From: Micromonospora endolithica
Lineage (GTDB): Bacteria > Actinomycetota > Actinomycetes > Mycobacteriales > Micromonosporaceae
Direction: 5' to 3'
Length of the DNA stretch: 64,000 nt
Assembly: GCF_003626595.1 (NCBI RefSeq)
Contig: NZ_RBAK01000013.1
Coordinates: 1-64,000, forward strand
A model generated the notes under the pieces. The model did not search any database and had not been told where the DNA came from. It worked only from the letters and a program-made list of their open reading frames with translations. The position numbers and the translations under genes are program-made. Below, piece after piece: positions 35,717 through 44,865 of this stretch. The stretch's first letter is position 1, and each line of letters begins with the position of its first letter.

Positions 35717-35750
35717 TTGCCAATCTTTTGCAATTGCGAGAAGCTGGCAA
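35717..35750. promoter_or_regulatory. imperfect 34-bp palindrome, possible operator
   Basis: The outer arms TTGCCA (35717-35722) and TGGCAA (35745-35750) surround the central palindrome GCAATTGC, all in an unusually A/T-rich stretch of the 218-base gap between divergent genes. No regulator gene is adjacent. It could be a binding site for a distant regulator of either gene. Confidence 0.5.
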
Positions 35751-35890
35751 CGCGATGATCGGCGTGCGGGGCCGGGACGGACCGTCCCGGCCCCCACGCT
35801 CCTCGAACCCGCGACTTGACCTCAACCCGACTTCACCTCCGAGCCTTGATCCGGACGACGGACGACGGACGACGAGTGATGGAGGGTGAC

Positions 35891-36856
35891 GTGCGGGTGA
35901 TCGAGGTGGCGACGTTCGGGGGACCCGAGGTGCTGACCGTGTCCGAGGCGCCGGATCCGGTGCCCGGGCCGGAAGAGGCACTGGTGGAGGTGGCCGCCGC
36001 CGACGTGCTCTGGGTGGAGACGATGATCCGGCGCGGCCACGGCGGGCCGTACTTCCCGGTGGTGCCGCCGTACCGGCCCGGGGTCGGGGTGGCCGGGACG
36101 GTCGGCGCGGTCGGCGCGGGGGTCGACCGGGCCTGGGTCGGCCGCCGGGTGGTGGCCCGCACCGACGAACGCGGCGGTTACCTGGAGCGGGCCGTGGTGC
36201 CGGTGGACGCCCTGGTCGCGGTGCCGGACCGGGTGTCGCTGACCGACGCGGCGGCGTTGTTGCACGACGGCACCACCGCCTACGGGCTGCTCGACCAGGT
36301 GCCGGTCCACCCCGGCGACCGGGTGCTGGTCACCGCCGCGGCCGGCGGCCTGGGTGCGCTGCTGGTCCAGGGGGCCCGCGCCGCCGGCGCCTTCGTCGTC
36401 GCGGCGGCCGGGAGCGCCGCGAAGCGGCACGCCCTGGGACGCTTCGCGCCCGACGCGGTGGTGGACTACACCACGCCCGGCTGGACCGAACGGGTGCGTG
36501 CGCTGACCGGTGGGGTGCACGTGGTCTTCGACGGCGCCGGCGGCGAGTACGGTCGGGCCGCGTTCGACCTGCTCCGCGCGGGCGGCCGGTTCTCCGCACA
36601 CGGCACCCCCGCCGGCGAGTTCGCCACACCCGATCCGGCCGCCGCGACGGCCCGGCGGGTCACCGTCACCGGGATCGCGGACCTCCAGTTCGCGCCGGAG
36701 CAGGCCCGTCGGCACCTGCGGTCCGCGCTCGACGCGGCGGCGGCCGGGCGGATCACGCCCCTGGTCGGCCAGACCTTCCCGCTGGACCGGGCCGCCGACG
36801 CGCACCGGGCGCTGGAGCAACGCACCGCGCTCGGCAAGGCGCTGCTCACCGTCTGA
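35891..36856 (+). CDS. quinone-oxidoreductase-like MDR dehydrogenase
   Basis: A 321-aa zinc-independent medium-chain dehydrogenase/reductase. The opening VIEVATFGGPEVLTVSEAPD, YRPGVGVAGTVGAVGAGVD and the NADPH fold VLVTAAAGGLGALLVQGARA are typical of the QOR branch. The structural zinc Cys cluster is absent. GTG 35891 sits after GGAGGGTGAC, which favours it over ATG 35879. It would reduce quinones or enones with NADPH. It is upstream of paaK in the same direction, but 154 bases separate them. Confidence 0.88.
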   Translation: MRVIEVATFGGPEVLTVSEAPDPVPGPEEALVEVAAADVLWVETMIRRGHGGPYFPVVPPYRPGVGVAGTVGAVGAGVDRAWVGRRVVARTDERGGYLERAVVPVDALVAVPDRVSLTDAAALLHDGTTAYGLLDQVPVHPGDRVLVTAAAGGLGALLVQGARAAGAFVVAAAGSAAKRHALGRFAPDAVVDYTTPGWTERVRALTGGVHVVFDGAGGEYGRAAFDLLRAGGRFSAHGTPAGEFATPDPAAATARRVTVTGIADLQFAPEQARRHLRSALDAAAAGRITPLVGQTFPLDRAADAHRALEQRTALGKALLTV

Positions 36857-37010
36857 CGGTGCGCCGGGTCCGGTGGGGGTCGCGGCCGGCCGCCGGTGGT
36901 GCCGGCCACCGGGCGGGCGTACGGTACCAAGATCGGCGTCGGCGCCGGCCCCGCCGTACCGGGTGGCCTCGGGGGTCGCCCGTGCCCCCGTCGCCGGCAG
37001 GAGGCCGCCC

Positions 37011-38318
37011 ATGGAGGACCGGACGCCGCTGCCGGAGCAGCTCGACGCGATCGAGCGGGCGAGCGTCGACGAGCTGCGCGCCGTGCAACTGGACCGGCTG
37101 CGCCGGGCGCTGCGGCACGCGTACGACAACGTGCCGCACCACCGGCGGGCCTTCGCCGCCGCCGACGTCCACCCTGACGACTGCCGGGAGCTGGCCGACC
37201 TGGCCCGTTTCCCGTTCACCGGCAAGGCGGACCTGCGGGACAGCTACCCGTTCGGGATGTTCGCCGTGCCCCGCGAGCGGATCGCCCGGCTGCACGCCTC
37301 CTCCGGCACCACCGGCCGGGCCACCGTGGTCGGCTACACCGCCGCGGACCTGCGTACCTGGGCCCGACTGATGGCCCGGTCGATCCGCGCCGCCGGCGGT
37401 CGCCCCGGCGACCGGGTGCACGTCGCGTACGGCTACGGCCTGTTCACCGGCGGCCTCGGCGCGCACTACGGCGCCGAGGAACTGGGCTGCACCGTCATCC
37501 CGGTCTCCGGCGGGATGACCGAACGGCAGGTGATCCTGATCCGGGACTTCGAGCCCGAGGTCATCATGGTCACCCCCAGCTACCTGCTGGCCATCGTGGA
37601 CGAGATGGAACGCCAGGGGATCGACCCGGCGGCGACCTCGCTGCGGGTCGGGATCCTCGGTGCCGAACCGTGGACCGAGGACATGCGCGGCGAGCTGGAA
37701 CGCCGTCTCGACCTGCACGCGGTCGACATCTACGGCCTGTCGGAGGTGATGGGGCCCGGGGTGGCCACCGAGTGCGTGGAGACCAAGGACGGGCTGCACC
37801 TGTGGGAGGACCACTTCTATCCGGAGATCATCGACCCGGTCAGCGGCGCGGTGCTGCCGGACGGGGCGAAGGGTGAGCTGGTGCTCACCTCGCTGACCAG
37901 GGAGGCGATGCCGGTCGTCCGCTACCGCACCCGCGACCTGACCCGGCTGCTGCCCGGAACCGCGCGGCCGATGCGCCGGATCGAGAAGATCACCGGCCGG
38001 ACCGACGACATGATGATCGTCCGTGGGGTGAACGTCTTCCCGACCCAGATCGAGGAGCTGATCCTGCGGGCGCCCCAGCTCTCCCCGCACTTCCAGTGCG
38101 TGCTGGGCCGGCAGGGCCGGCTGGACACGCTGACCGTGCGGGTGGAGCGGCGGTCCGGGGTGGACGCCGACGCCGCGGAGGCCGCCGGCGTCGAGCTGGC
38201 CGGGCTGGTGAAGAACACCGTCGGGGTGAGCGTGACGGTCGAGGTGACCGCGCCGGACGGGGTGGAACGTTCGATGGGCAAGATGCGTCGCGTCGTGGAC
38301 CGGCGGCGGGACGGGTGA
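37011..38318 (+). CDS. paaK: phenylacetate-CoA ligase
   Basis: A 435-aa adenylate-forming enzyme. The AMP-binding motif is LHASSGTTGRATVVGYT, the substrate region VAYGYGLFTGGLGAHYGAEE, and the C-terminal lid EKITGRTDDMMIVRGVNVFP. It activates phenylacetate to its CoA ester. ATG 37011 follows CAGGAGGC. The thioesterase PaaI overlaps its end, but the ring-epoxidation genes paaABCDE are not in this window, so the pair may serve another aryl-CoA pathway. Confidence 0.92.
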   Translation: MEDRTPLPEQLDAIERASVDELRAVQLDRLRRALRHAYDNVPHHRRAFAAADVHPDDCRELADLARFPFTGKADLRDSYPFGMFAVPRERIARLHASSGTTGRATVVGYTAADLRTWARLMARSIRAAGGRPGDRVHVAYGYGLFTGGLGAHYGAEELGCTVIPVSGGMTERQVILIRDFEPEVIMVTPSYLLAIVDEMERQGIDPAATSLRVGILGAEPWTEDMRGELERRLDLHAVDIYGLSEVMGPGVATECVETKDGLHLWEDHFYPEIIDPVSGAVLPDGAKGELVLTSLTREAMPVVRYRTRDLTRLLPGTARPMRRIEKITGRTDDMMIVRGVNVFPTQIEELILRAPQLSPHFQCVLGRQGRLDTLTVRVERRSGVDADAAEAAGVELAGLVKNTVGVSVTVEVTAPDGVERSMGKMRRVVDRRRDG

Positions 38319-38722
38319 GCGCGCCCGGCGGCAACGCCGCGTACGACATGTTCGCCGCCGACACCGCGTCGCGTGGTCTGGGCGTCGAGCTGGTGGCGGC
38401 CGCCGACGGCGCGGCGGTGGCCCGGATGCGGGTGACCGACGCGATGGTCAACGGCCACGCCATCGCCCACGGCGGCTTCGTGTTCCTGCTCGCCGACACC
38501 GCCTTCGCGCTGGCCTGCAACAGCCACGGGCCGGTCACCGTCGCCGCCGGCGGCGAGATCACCTTCGTCCGGCCGGCATACGCCGGTGACCTGCTGGTCG
38601 CCCGGGCCGCCGAGCGCACCCGGTACGGCCGCAGCGGCATCTACGACGTCACGGTGACCCGGGCGGACGGCGAGGTGGTCGCCGAGTTCCGGGGCCGCAG
38701 CCGCACCCTGAACGGCGGGTGA
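38315..38722 (+). CDS. paaI: hydroxyphenylacetyl-CoA thioesterase, PaaI type
   Basis: A 135-aa hotdog-fold thioesterase. The catalytic region is NGHAIAHGGFVFLLADTAFA with the conserved HGG and Asp. It would hydrolyse aryl-CoA esters and release trapped CoA. GTG 38315 overlaps the paaK stop (GTGA), so the two are translationally coupled. Confidence 0.92.
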   Translation: MSAPGGNAAYDMFAADTASRGLGVELVAAADGAAVARMRVTDAMVNGHAIAHGGFVFLLADTAFALACNSHGPVTVAAGGEITFVRPAYAGDLLVARAAERTRYGRSGIYDVTVTRADGEVVAEFRGRSRTLNGG

Positions 38723-38742
38723 CCGCCGGGCCCGGCCGACCC

Positions 38743-38809
38743 GATGATCGTCGACGCCCCGGCTGTCGGACCTCCCGCGGGTCGGCCAGCCGGCGCGTCA
38801 ACGATCATC
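38743..38809. terminator. long inverted repeat after paaI
   Basis: GATGATCGTCGACGCC-CCGGCTG pairs with CAGCCGG-CGCGTCAACGATCATC with few mismatches, ahead of the convergent cyclase-like gene. It can act as a bidirectional terminator and may belong to the REP-like palindromes of this genome. Confidence 0.7.
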
Positions 38810-38826
38810 ATCACCAGCTGACCGCG

Positions 38827-40806
38827 TCAGGCGGCGGCCGGCCGTAACGGCACCGGACCTTCGACGGCGTACCGGCTCCGGTTGCGCCCCTCGTTGGTCC
38901 ACGACCGCGGGCCGCGCGGCTCCCGCACCGGGGCGGTCACCGGCGGGGCGGTCACCGGCGGGGCGGGCGTGTCGGCGAGCCGGGCGGCGAACACGGCGCG
39001 CGTCGCGCGGGTGAGCCGCTGATACGTGATTCGACGTACCACCGGGTCGACGGGTGTGTGCCCACCGGTCGGGTCGACCCGCAGCAGGCCCCCGACGACC
39101 AGCGCGCGCAGCACCGGGACGGCCCGTCCGGGGGTCCAGCCGAGCAGGTGGTCGACCGTCGCGGCGGCGACCGGCGCGCCGACGGTGGCGGTGACCATCA
39201 GCACCGCGCGCTGCACGCCGTCGAGCCGGTCCAGCCGGGCGTCGACGGTCCGGCGTACCGCCTCCGGCACCGGCAGCCGGACCGGCCCGGCGAGCCCACC
39301 GGGCAGGCTCCCGCCACCGGGGGACGCCGCCACGGCCAGCGGCGACGAGCCGTCGGCGAGCGCGTCGACGTACGCGGCGACCCGGCCGGGGCTGCCCGCC
39401 ACCAGCGGCAGCAGCGCGTCGACCAGGGTCACCGGCTGGCCGGCGTGGGTGAGGCGGTGCCGCAGCAACCGGCCGGTCTCCACCGCGCGCAGCGGACGCA
39501 AGGACACCCGGCAGCGCCGGTCGGCCGGGTCGGGCAACGGGTCCGCCCACTCCGGACCGTGCAGCCCCACCACGGCCAGCGGCACCGCCCGCGCGGTGGC
39601 CGCCCGGTACAGGTCGCGCAGGAAGCGGTGCAGCCCGTCGGTGGCCCGGTCGAGGTCGTCCACCGCCACCACCACCGGCTGCCGGGCGGCGACCGCCAGC
39701 AGCACCTCCCGCCACACCGCCGCCCCCCGCGAGGCGTCGGTCGTCGTGTCCGGCGCGTCCAGCAGCCCCTCCAGGGCGTACACCGCCTCGGTGCGCCGCG
39801 CGGCGGGCACGAGCCCGTCCAGGGCCGCGGTGAGCCGTCGCCGTACCGCCGGGGCCGCCTCACCGGCGCGGACGCCGGCGAACGCGCGGACCTGGTCCGC
39901 GACGGTCCCCAGGGCCGGCGACGGGCCGGGCGGGCAGTGCCCGACGAGCCACCGCACCGGTACGCCGTCCACCGTCGCGACCGCCCGGCGCAGCTCGTGC
40001 AGCAGCCGGCTGCGACCGCTGCCGGCCGGTCCGACCACCGACAGCCAGCGCGGGCGTCGTTCCCGGACGGTACGCAGCAGCAGCTCGCGGGCGCCGGCGA
40101 GTTCCCGCCGACGGCCGATGTGCGGGCCCGGATGGTGTGCCGGAGCCGGGTCGCACACCCCCGCGGCGTGCCACACGTCCAGCGGGAGTGGCTTGCCGGC
40201 CACGGTGACTCCCGGCACCGGCCGCTGCGCGATCAGTCCCCTGGTGGCCCGGTGCGTGGCGGAGCAGAGCGCCACGCCGCCCGGTGGCGCGTACTCCTGG
40301 AGGCGGGCGGCCAGGGTGATCACCGCGCCGCTGGCCGCGCCGTGGCCGCCGTCGCGGGCGGCGGCGAGGTCGACCACCGCGTCGCCGGTGGCCACCCCCA
40401 CCCGCACCCGCAGGGTGGGCGCCCCGGCCAGGGGACGGCCGTCGAGCACCCGCTGGATCTCCAGGGCCGCCCGCACCGCCCGGTACGCGTCGTGCCCGTC
40501 GGACTCCCGGGCACCGAACAGCGCCATGACCGCGTCGCCGATGTACTTCTCCACGACGCCCCGCCAGCGGCCCAGCACCCCGCTCACGGTGTCGAAGTAG
40601 GCGTGTTGCAGCCGCCGGACGTCCTCCGGATCGAGCCGGTCGACCAGCGCGGTCGACCCGACGATGTCGGCGAACAGGACGGTGACCGTCCGTCTCTCCT
40701 CGGGCACCGGCCAGCGGGGGAGGGCGCACCAGGGGTCCGGAACCGGCACCACGATGGTGCCGCCCCGGCCGGTGTCCTGCCCCGGACCAGCGATGATGGT
40801 GTGCAT
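38827..40806 (-). CDS. class III adenylate-cyclase-like protein with AAA ATPase domain
   Basis: A 659-aa signalling protein. Residues ~38-215 are a nucleotide cyclase domain: metal Asp47 in TVLFADIVGSTALVDRL and Asp91 in EKYIGDAVMALFG. The transition-state pair normally NxxxR reads TLAAR, so Asn is replaced by Thr164 while Arg168 remains. Residues ~228-560 are a STAND/AAA ATPase whose Walker A is GPAGSGRS, with Arg265 in place of Lys; Walker B is VVVAVDDLD. The usual TPR tail is missing. These substitutions suggest a binding or sensor role rather than full catalysis. It is divergent from the LAL regulator at 41002. Confidence 0.85.
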   Translation of the reverse strand: MHTIIAGPGQDTGRGGTIVVPVPDPWCALPRWPVPEERRTVTVLFADIVGSTALVDRLDPEDVRRLQHAYFDTVSGVLGRWRGVVEKYIGDAVMALFGARESDGHDAYRAVRAALEIQRVLDGRPLAGAPTLRVRVGVATGDAVVDLAAARDGGHGAASGAVITLAARLQEYAPPGGVALCSATHRATRGLIAQRPVPGVTVAGKPLPLDVWHAAGVCDPAPAHHPGPHIGRRRELAGARELLLRTVRERRPRWLSVVGPAGSGRSRLLHELRRAVATVDGVPVRWLVGHCPPGPSPALGTVADQVRAFAGVRAGEAAPAVRRRLTAALDGLVPAARRTEAVYALEGLLDAPDTTTDASRGAAVWREVLLAVAARQPVVVAVDDLDRATDGLHRFLRDLYRAATARAVPLAVVGLHGPEWADPLPDPADRRCRVSLRPLRAVETGRLLRHRLTHAGQPVTLVDALLPLVAGSPGRVAAYVDALADGSSPLAVAASPGGGSLPGGLAGPVRLPVPEAVRRTVDARLDRLDGVQRAVLMVTATVGAPVAAATVDHLLGWTPGRAVPVLRALVVGGLLRVDPTGGHTPVDPVVRRITYQRLTRATRAVFAARLADTPAPPVTAPPVTAPVREPRGPRSWTNEGRNRSRYAVEGPVPLRPAAA

Positions 40807-41001
40807 ACAGATCCCACCCGCCTTTCCCCCCGTTGGTGGCCGTCGACTGCGGCGAGAGTGTCACCGTGGGCCGAGGAGGGGATCTGCCGAACGACGTATG
40901 TCGGCTTCGCGCAACCTTTGGTCGCAATGTCGACGCGAGGAGTACCACAGGGCCGAAAGACCTGTAGAGCGGCGCGGGGACCAGTGACTAGGCTGCGAGC
41001 C

Positions 41002-43905
41002 ATGGCCAGCGATGTGGACACCGCACCGCTCGTCGGCCGGGCCGACCTGGTGGCGGCCGTACGCTCCGCGCTGCTGGACGAGGTCGCCCAGGGGAGCACC
41101 GCGGCGGTCTTCCTCACCGGCGAGAGCGGTGTGGGCAAGACCCGGCTGCTGCGTGAGATCGGCGCCCGGCTGCGCGACGGTGGTGCCCTGGTGCTCACCG
41201 GCACCTGCCTCGACATCGGCGACGCGTCGCCGCTGCACCCGTTGCTGCAGGCGTTGCGCCGCTTCGACGGGGAGCTGACCACCTCGCACGCCCGGACGTC
41301 GTCGGCGGTCCGGGGGCTGTTGCAGATGTTCGCCGACGAGACCGCCGGACCGGACGGCGCCGGTGCGCTGCTGGAACGGGTGTCCCGGGGCCTGCACCTG
41401 ATCGCCGAGGGCCGCCCGCTGGTGCTGGTCCTGGACGACCTCCAGTGGGTCGACCGGAGCACCCGGCAACTGCTGCTCTATCTGCTCGCCGGCCTGGGCG
41501 ACCTGCAACTGTCGGTGCTTGCCGCGGTCCGCGCCGAATCGTTGCAGGGCGCGCACCCGTTGCGCCGGGTGCTGACCGAGCTGCGCCGGCTGCGGACGGT
41601 CCGGGTGCTCGACCTGGCGCCGCTGGACCGCGCCGGCACCGAGCAACTGGCCGCGGCGGTGGTCGGCCGGCCGCTGTCCCCCGAGGCCGCCGAGCAGGTC
41701 TGGCGGCGCAGCGGCGGCAACCCGTTCGTGGTGGAGGAGCTGGCCCGCGACGTGCGCGACGGCCGCGACGGTCTCTCCGACACCCTGCGGGAGATCTTCC
41801 TGTCCCGGGTGGACGCGCTGCCCCAGCACGCCCACACCGTCGTGCACGCCGTCGCCGCCGGGGTGGAGCCGGTCGAGCACTGGCTCCTGGCCAACGTGGT
41901 CCGGCTGCCCGAGGACCAGCTGATCGAGGCGGTCCGCGCGGCGGTCGCGCACCGGCTGCTGGTCGGCGCGGACGACGGTTACCGGCTGCGACACCGGCTG
42001 GTGGCCGAGGTGCTGGAGCACGAGCTGCTGCCCGCCGAACGGGCCGCCCTGCACCGCCGCTACGCCGAGGCGTTGACCGCCGCGCCGGCCGACCTGCACC
42101 AGGCCCGGCTGGCACACCACTGGCGGCTGGCCGGCGAGCCGGCCCGGGCGCTGCCGGCGGCGGTCGCCGCCGCCAAGGAGGCGGAGCGGCTGCACGGCTA
42201 CGCCGAGGCGCACCGACACTGGTCGACCGCGTTGCAGCTGGCCGGGGCGACGACCGGCGGGCCGCCGGAGACGAGCCGGGTCACCCTGCTGGAGCGGGCC
42301 GCCGAGGCCGCGCACCACTGCGGCGAACACGCCCGGGCGCTGACCCTGCTGGAGGAGCTGGCCGCGTCCGACGCCGGCCGGCCGGCCTGCGGCCTGCACA
42401 TCCAGCGGGCCCGCTACCTCGCCGCCGCCGGCCGGTCCGCGCTCGCCGAGGCGGAATACCAGCGGGCGCTGGACCTCGCCGACTGCACCCCGGCGGAGCG
42501 GGCCACCGCGGCGGCCCACCTGGCGGAGCTGCTGCTGCACCTCGGCCGGTACGCCGACGCCGGCCACCGGGCCCGGGAGGCGCTGAAGCTGTCCGCGGCG
42601 GTGGAGGGCTCCACCAGCGAGGTGGTGCTGGCCAGCGCCGCGCTGGGCTTCTCCGAGGCCTACCTGGAGGACCCGGACGCCGGGCTGGCGGTGATGCGCC
42701 AGGCCCTGGAGACCGCCGAGCGGGCCGGCCGCCCGGAGGACGTGGCCTGCGCGTACCTGCACCTGGCGGAGCTGCTGACCGGCCCGCTGAACATCCTGGA
42801 GGAGGGTGTGGTGGTCGCCCGCCGGGGCGCCGAGCGGGTCGCCGAGCTGGGGCTGGGTCGCACGTACGAGACCCGGCTGCTGGCCATCGCCACCAACGGC
42901 CTGTTCCGGGTCGGCCAGTGGGCCGAGGCGGAGAAGGTCGTCGCCGCGGCGCTGCGGCACCGCCCGTCCGGGGCGGACGCGGTGGAGCTGCTGCTGGCCC
43001 GGTGCCGACTGTCGGTGGGCTACGGCGACATCGAGGCCGCCGACCGGGACCTGGACGCCGTCGCCACGGTGCTCGCCGGGGGCGGCGCGCGGCACGTCCT
43101 TCCGCTGCTCACCCTGCGGTCCGGGCTGGCCATGTGGCAGGGCCGCCACGACCTCGCCCGGCAGGCGGTGCAGCGGGGCCTGACCGAGAGCCGGTCCGAC
43201 GACGGGGCGATCGTGGCGGCGCTGGTCTGGCACGGGCTGCGCGCGGAGGCCGAGGCGCACGCCAGCCGGACCGTGGAGGTCGACCAGACGGCGGTGCGGC
43301 GGCTGCGCGGGGTCGCCGAGCGGGTGGCCCGCCGCAGCGCCGGCGCGGTCCGTCCGGTCCGCAGTGTGGTCGACGGGTTCCTGGCGCTCTGCGCGGCGGA
43401 GGTGAGTCGGCTCGACGGCAGCGACCCGGAGCTGTGGGCCCGGTCGGTGGCCGAGTGGGACCGGCGCAACCACCCCTACCCGGCGGCGTACTCCCGGCTG
43501 CGGCAGGCCGAGGCGTTGCTGGCCCGGCGCAGCCGCAGCGCGACCGCGGCGGCGTTGCTGCGGCAGGCCTACCAGGTGGCGCAGGCGCTCGGCGCGGTGC
43601 CGTTGACCTCGGAGATCCGTACCCTCGCCGGTCGCGCCCGGGTGTCGTTGGAGGAGCGGACCGGACCGGCCGCGGCGGCCGCCGCGACCGGTGGCGCGGA
43701 CCGCGACGAGCTGGCGGTCCTGACCGCCCGGGAGCGCGAGGTGCTCGCCGCGGTGGCCGAGGGTCTGACCAACAGGGAGATCGGCCAGCGGCTGTTCATC
43801 AGCGAGCGGACCATCGGCGTGCACGTGTCGCACATCTTCGACAAACTCCAGGTCCGGACCCGGGTCCAGGCCAGCGCCATCTTCCTGCGTAACCGATCGT
43901 CCTGA
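41002..43905 (+). CDS. LuxR-family regulator of the LAL (MalT-like) class
   Basis: A 967-aa regulator. Residues ~10-330 are the ATPase: Walker A FLTGESGVGKTRLLREIG and Walker B LVLVLDDLQWVDRS. A long TPR-like region follows (~400-880). The last 65 residues are the LuxR HTH (LTAREREVLAAVAEGLTNRE, IGQRLFISERTIGVHVSHIF). ATG 41002 follows TAGGCT by seven bases, the leaderless pattern; the much longer frame from 39058 is a shadow of the minus-strand gene. Its target is unknown. Confidence 0.92.
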   Translation: MASDVDTAPLVGRADLVAAVRSALLDEVAQGSTAAVFLTGESGVGKTRLLREIGARLRDGGALVLTGTCLDIGDASPLHPLLQALRRFDGELTTSHARTSSAVRGLLQMFADETAGPDGAGALLERVSRGLHLIAEGRPLVLVLDDLQWVDRSTRQLLLYLLAGLGDLQLSVLAAVRAESLQGAHPLRRVLTELRRLRTVRVLDLAPLDRAGTEQLAAAVVGRPLSPEAAEQVWRRSGGNPFVVEELARDVRDGRDGLSDTLREIFLSRVDALPQHAHTVVHAVAAGVEPVEHWLLANVVRLPEDQLIEAVRAAVAHRLLVGADDGYRLRHRLVAEVLEHELLPAERAALHRRYAEALTAAPADLHQARLAHHWRLAGEPARALPAAVAAAKEAERLHGYAEAHRHWSTALQLAGATTGGPPETSRVTLLERAAEAAHHCGEHARALTLLEELAASDAGRPACGLHIQRARYLAAAGRSALAEAEYQRALDLADCTPAERATAAAHLAELLLHLGRYADAGHRAREALKLSAAVEGSTSEVVLASAALGFSEAYLEDPDAGLAVMRQALETAERAGRPEDVACAYLHLAELLTGPLNILEEGVVVARRGAERVAELGLGRTYETRLLAIATNGLFRVGQWAEAEKVVAAALRHRPSGADAVELLLARCRLSVGYGDIEAADRDLDAVATVLAGGGARHVLPLLTLRSGLAMWQGRHDLARQAVQRGLTESRSDDGAIVAALVWHGLRAEAEAHASRTVEVDQTAVRRLRGVAERVARRSAGAVRPVRSVVDGFLALCAAEVSRLDGSDPELWARSVAEWDRRNHPYPAAYSRLRQAEALLARRSRSATAAALLRQAYQVAQALGAVPLTSEIRTLAGRARVSLEERTGPAAAAAATGGADRDELAVLTAREREVLAAVAEGLTNREIGQRLFISERTIGVHVSHIFDKLQVRTRVQASAIFLRNRSS

Positions 43906-44047
43906 GAGGTCGGTGCCGGGCCGATCCGCTACGCCGGTCGGTACGTATACGTCGTTCTACTGATCCGGCCGGCGGTCGCCGGCTGGAAGGCTGTGCTGCG
44001 TCGCCGACGGCACGGGGGTGTCGCGGAGCATCGTGGAGGAGTGACTA

Positions 44048-44818
44048 ATGGCCGAACCGGTCTGGGGGCCCGTGCACCGGGACATCGTCGACCTGCTCGC
44101 CGACCGGCCGGCCGACGTGCCCGCTGTGGTCGATCACCTCACCAAGCTCCAGGATCTCCTGGTGCGCCTGCCGCCGCTCGAGGAGAGCTGCCCGCTGGCC
44201 GACTTCAACAAGCTCTACCTGACGATCACCGAGAGCGTGTTGAACGGCCTGTACGACGACCGCTTCTCCGACCCGGTCTTCCTGTCCCGTCTGGACGTGG
44301 AGTTCGCCGCCCGCTACTTCGACGCGATGCGACTGTGGACCGACGCCAACCCGGGCACGCCCCGGGCGTGGTCCTGCCTGTTCGAGCGGATGCGTGGCCC
44401 GGACGCCCGGCCACTGCCGTCGGCGGCGGCCGGGGTGAACGCCCACATCAACTACGACCTGCCGTTCGCCCTGGTGACCACCTTCGACAGTCTGGAGTCC
44501 GAGCCGGTCGACAACACCGACCAGCACCGGGACTACCTGGAGATCAACGACATCTTCGCCGACAAGATCCCCGGTCTGCGCCGGGGCTACCTGGACCGGT
44601 GGCAGTTGTTGATCGACATGCTCAACGGCGACATCGACGACTGGTACCAGGGGGAACTGGTCGAGTACACACGCGACGTCGCCTGGCGCAACGCGCAACG
44701 GATCTGGCGGTGCCGGCACGATCCGGACGCCCACGAGTGCGAGCGGACGCGGTTGGACGAGAACGCCGCGCGGCTCGGCCGGCTTCTGCTCTCGCCCCTC
44801 GGGGCGTTCCTGCAGTAG
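44048..44818 (+). CDS. DUF5995 family protein
   Basis: A 256-aa protein conserved in actinomycetes with no known activity. Characteristic stretches are SCPLADFNKLYLTITESVL, GVNAHINYDLPFALVTTFDS and DHRDYLEIND-like YLEINDIFADKIPGLR. No signal peptide is present. GTGGAGGAG lies just before ATG 44048. A strong terminator follows. A perfect ACGTATACGT palindrome at 43943-43952 lies in its upstream region. Confidence 0.85.
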   Translation: MAEPVWGPVHRDIVDLLADRPADVPAVVDHLTKLQDLLVRLPPLEESCPLADFNKLYLTITESVLNGLYDDRFSDPVFLSRLDVEFAARYFDAMRLWTDANPGTPRAWSCLFERMRGPDARPLPSAAAGVNAHINYDLPFALVTTFDSLESEPVDNTDQHRDYLEINDIFADKIPGLRRGYLDRWQLLIDMLNGDIDDWYQGELVEYTRDVAWRNAQRIWRCRHDPDAHECERTRLDENAARLGRLLLSPLGAFLQ

Positions 44819-44830
44819 CCGGGACGGGGG

Positions 44831-44865
44831 GTCCCCGCGCCCCGAACGGGGCGGGGCGCGGGGAC
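44831..44865. terminator. strong G/C hairpin terminator
   Basis: GTCCCCGCGCCCCG (44831-44844) pairs perfectly with CGGGGCGCGGGGAC (44852-44865) around a seven-base loop, 13 bases after the DUF5995 stop. Confidence 0.85.

Noticed and set aside
40861..43833. 990-aa open frame on the minus strand
   Set aside because: It is antisense to the LAL regulator, whose P-loop and LuxR HTH are unmistakable. The antisense product is Gly/Gln/Arg-rich with no domain.
39058..43905. 1615-aa plus-strand frame spanning two genes
   Set aside because: The first 640 codons are antisense to the cyclase-like ATPase and have no domains. The real gene starts at 41002 with a leaderless promoter.
43943..43952. ACGTATACGT palindrome as a LuxR-type operator
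   Set aside because: Perfectly symmetric but only ten bases, and nothing links it to the LAL protein.
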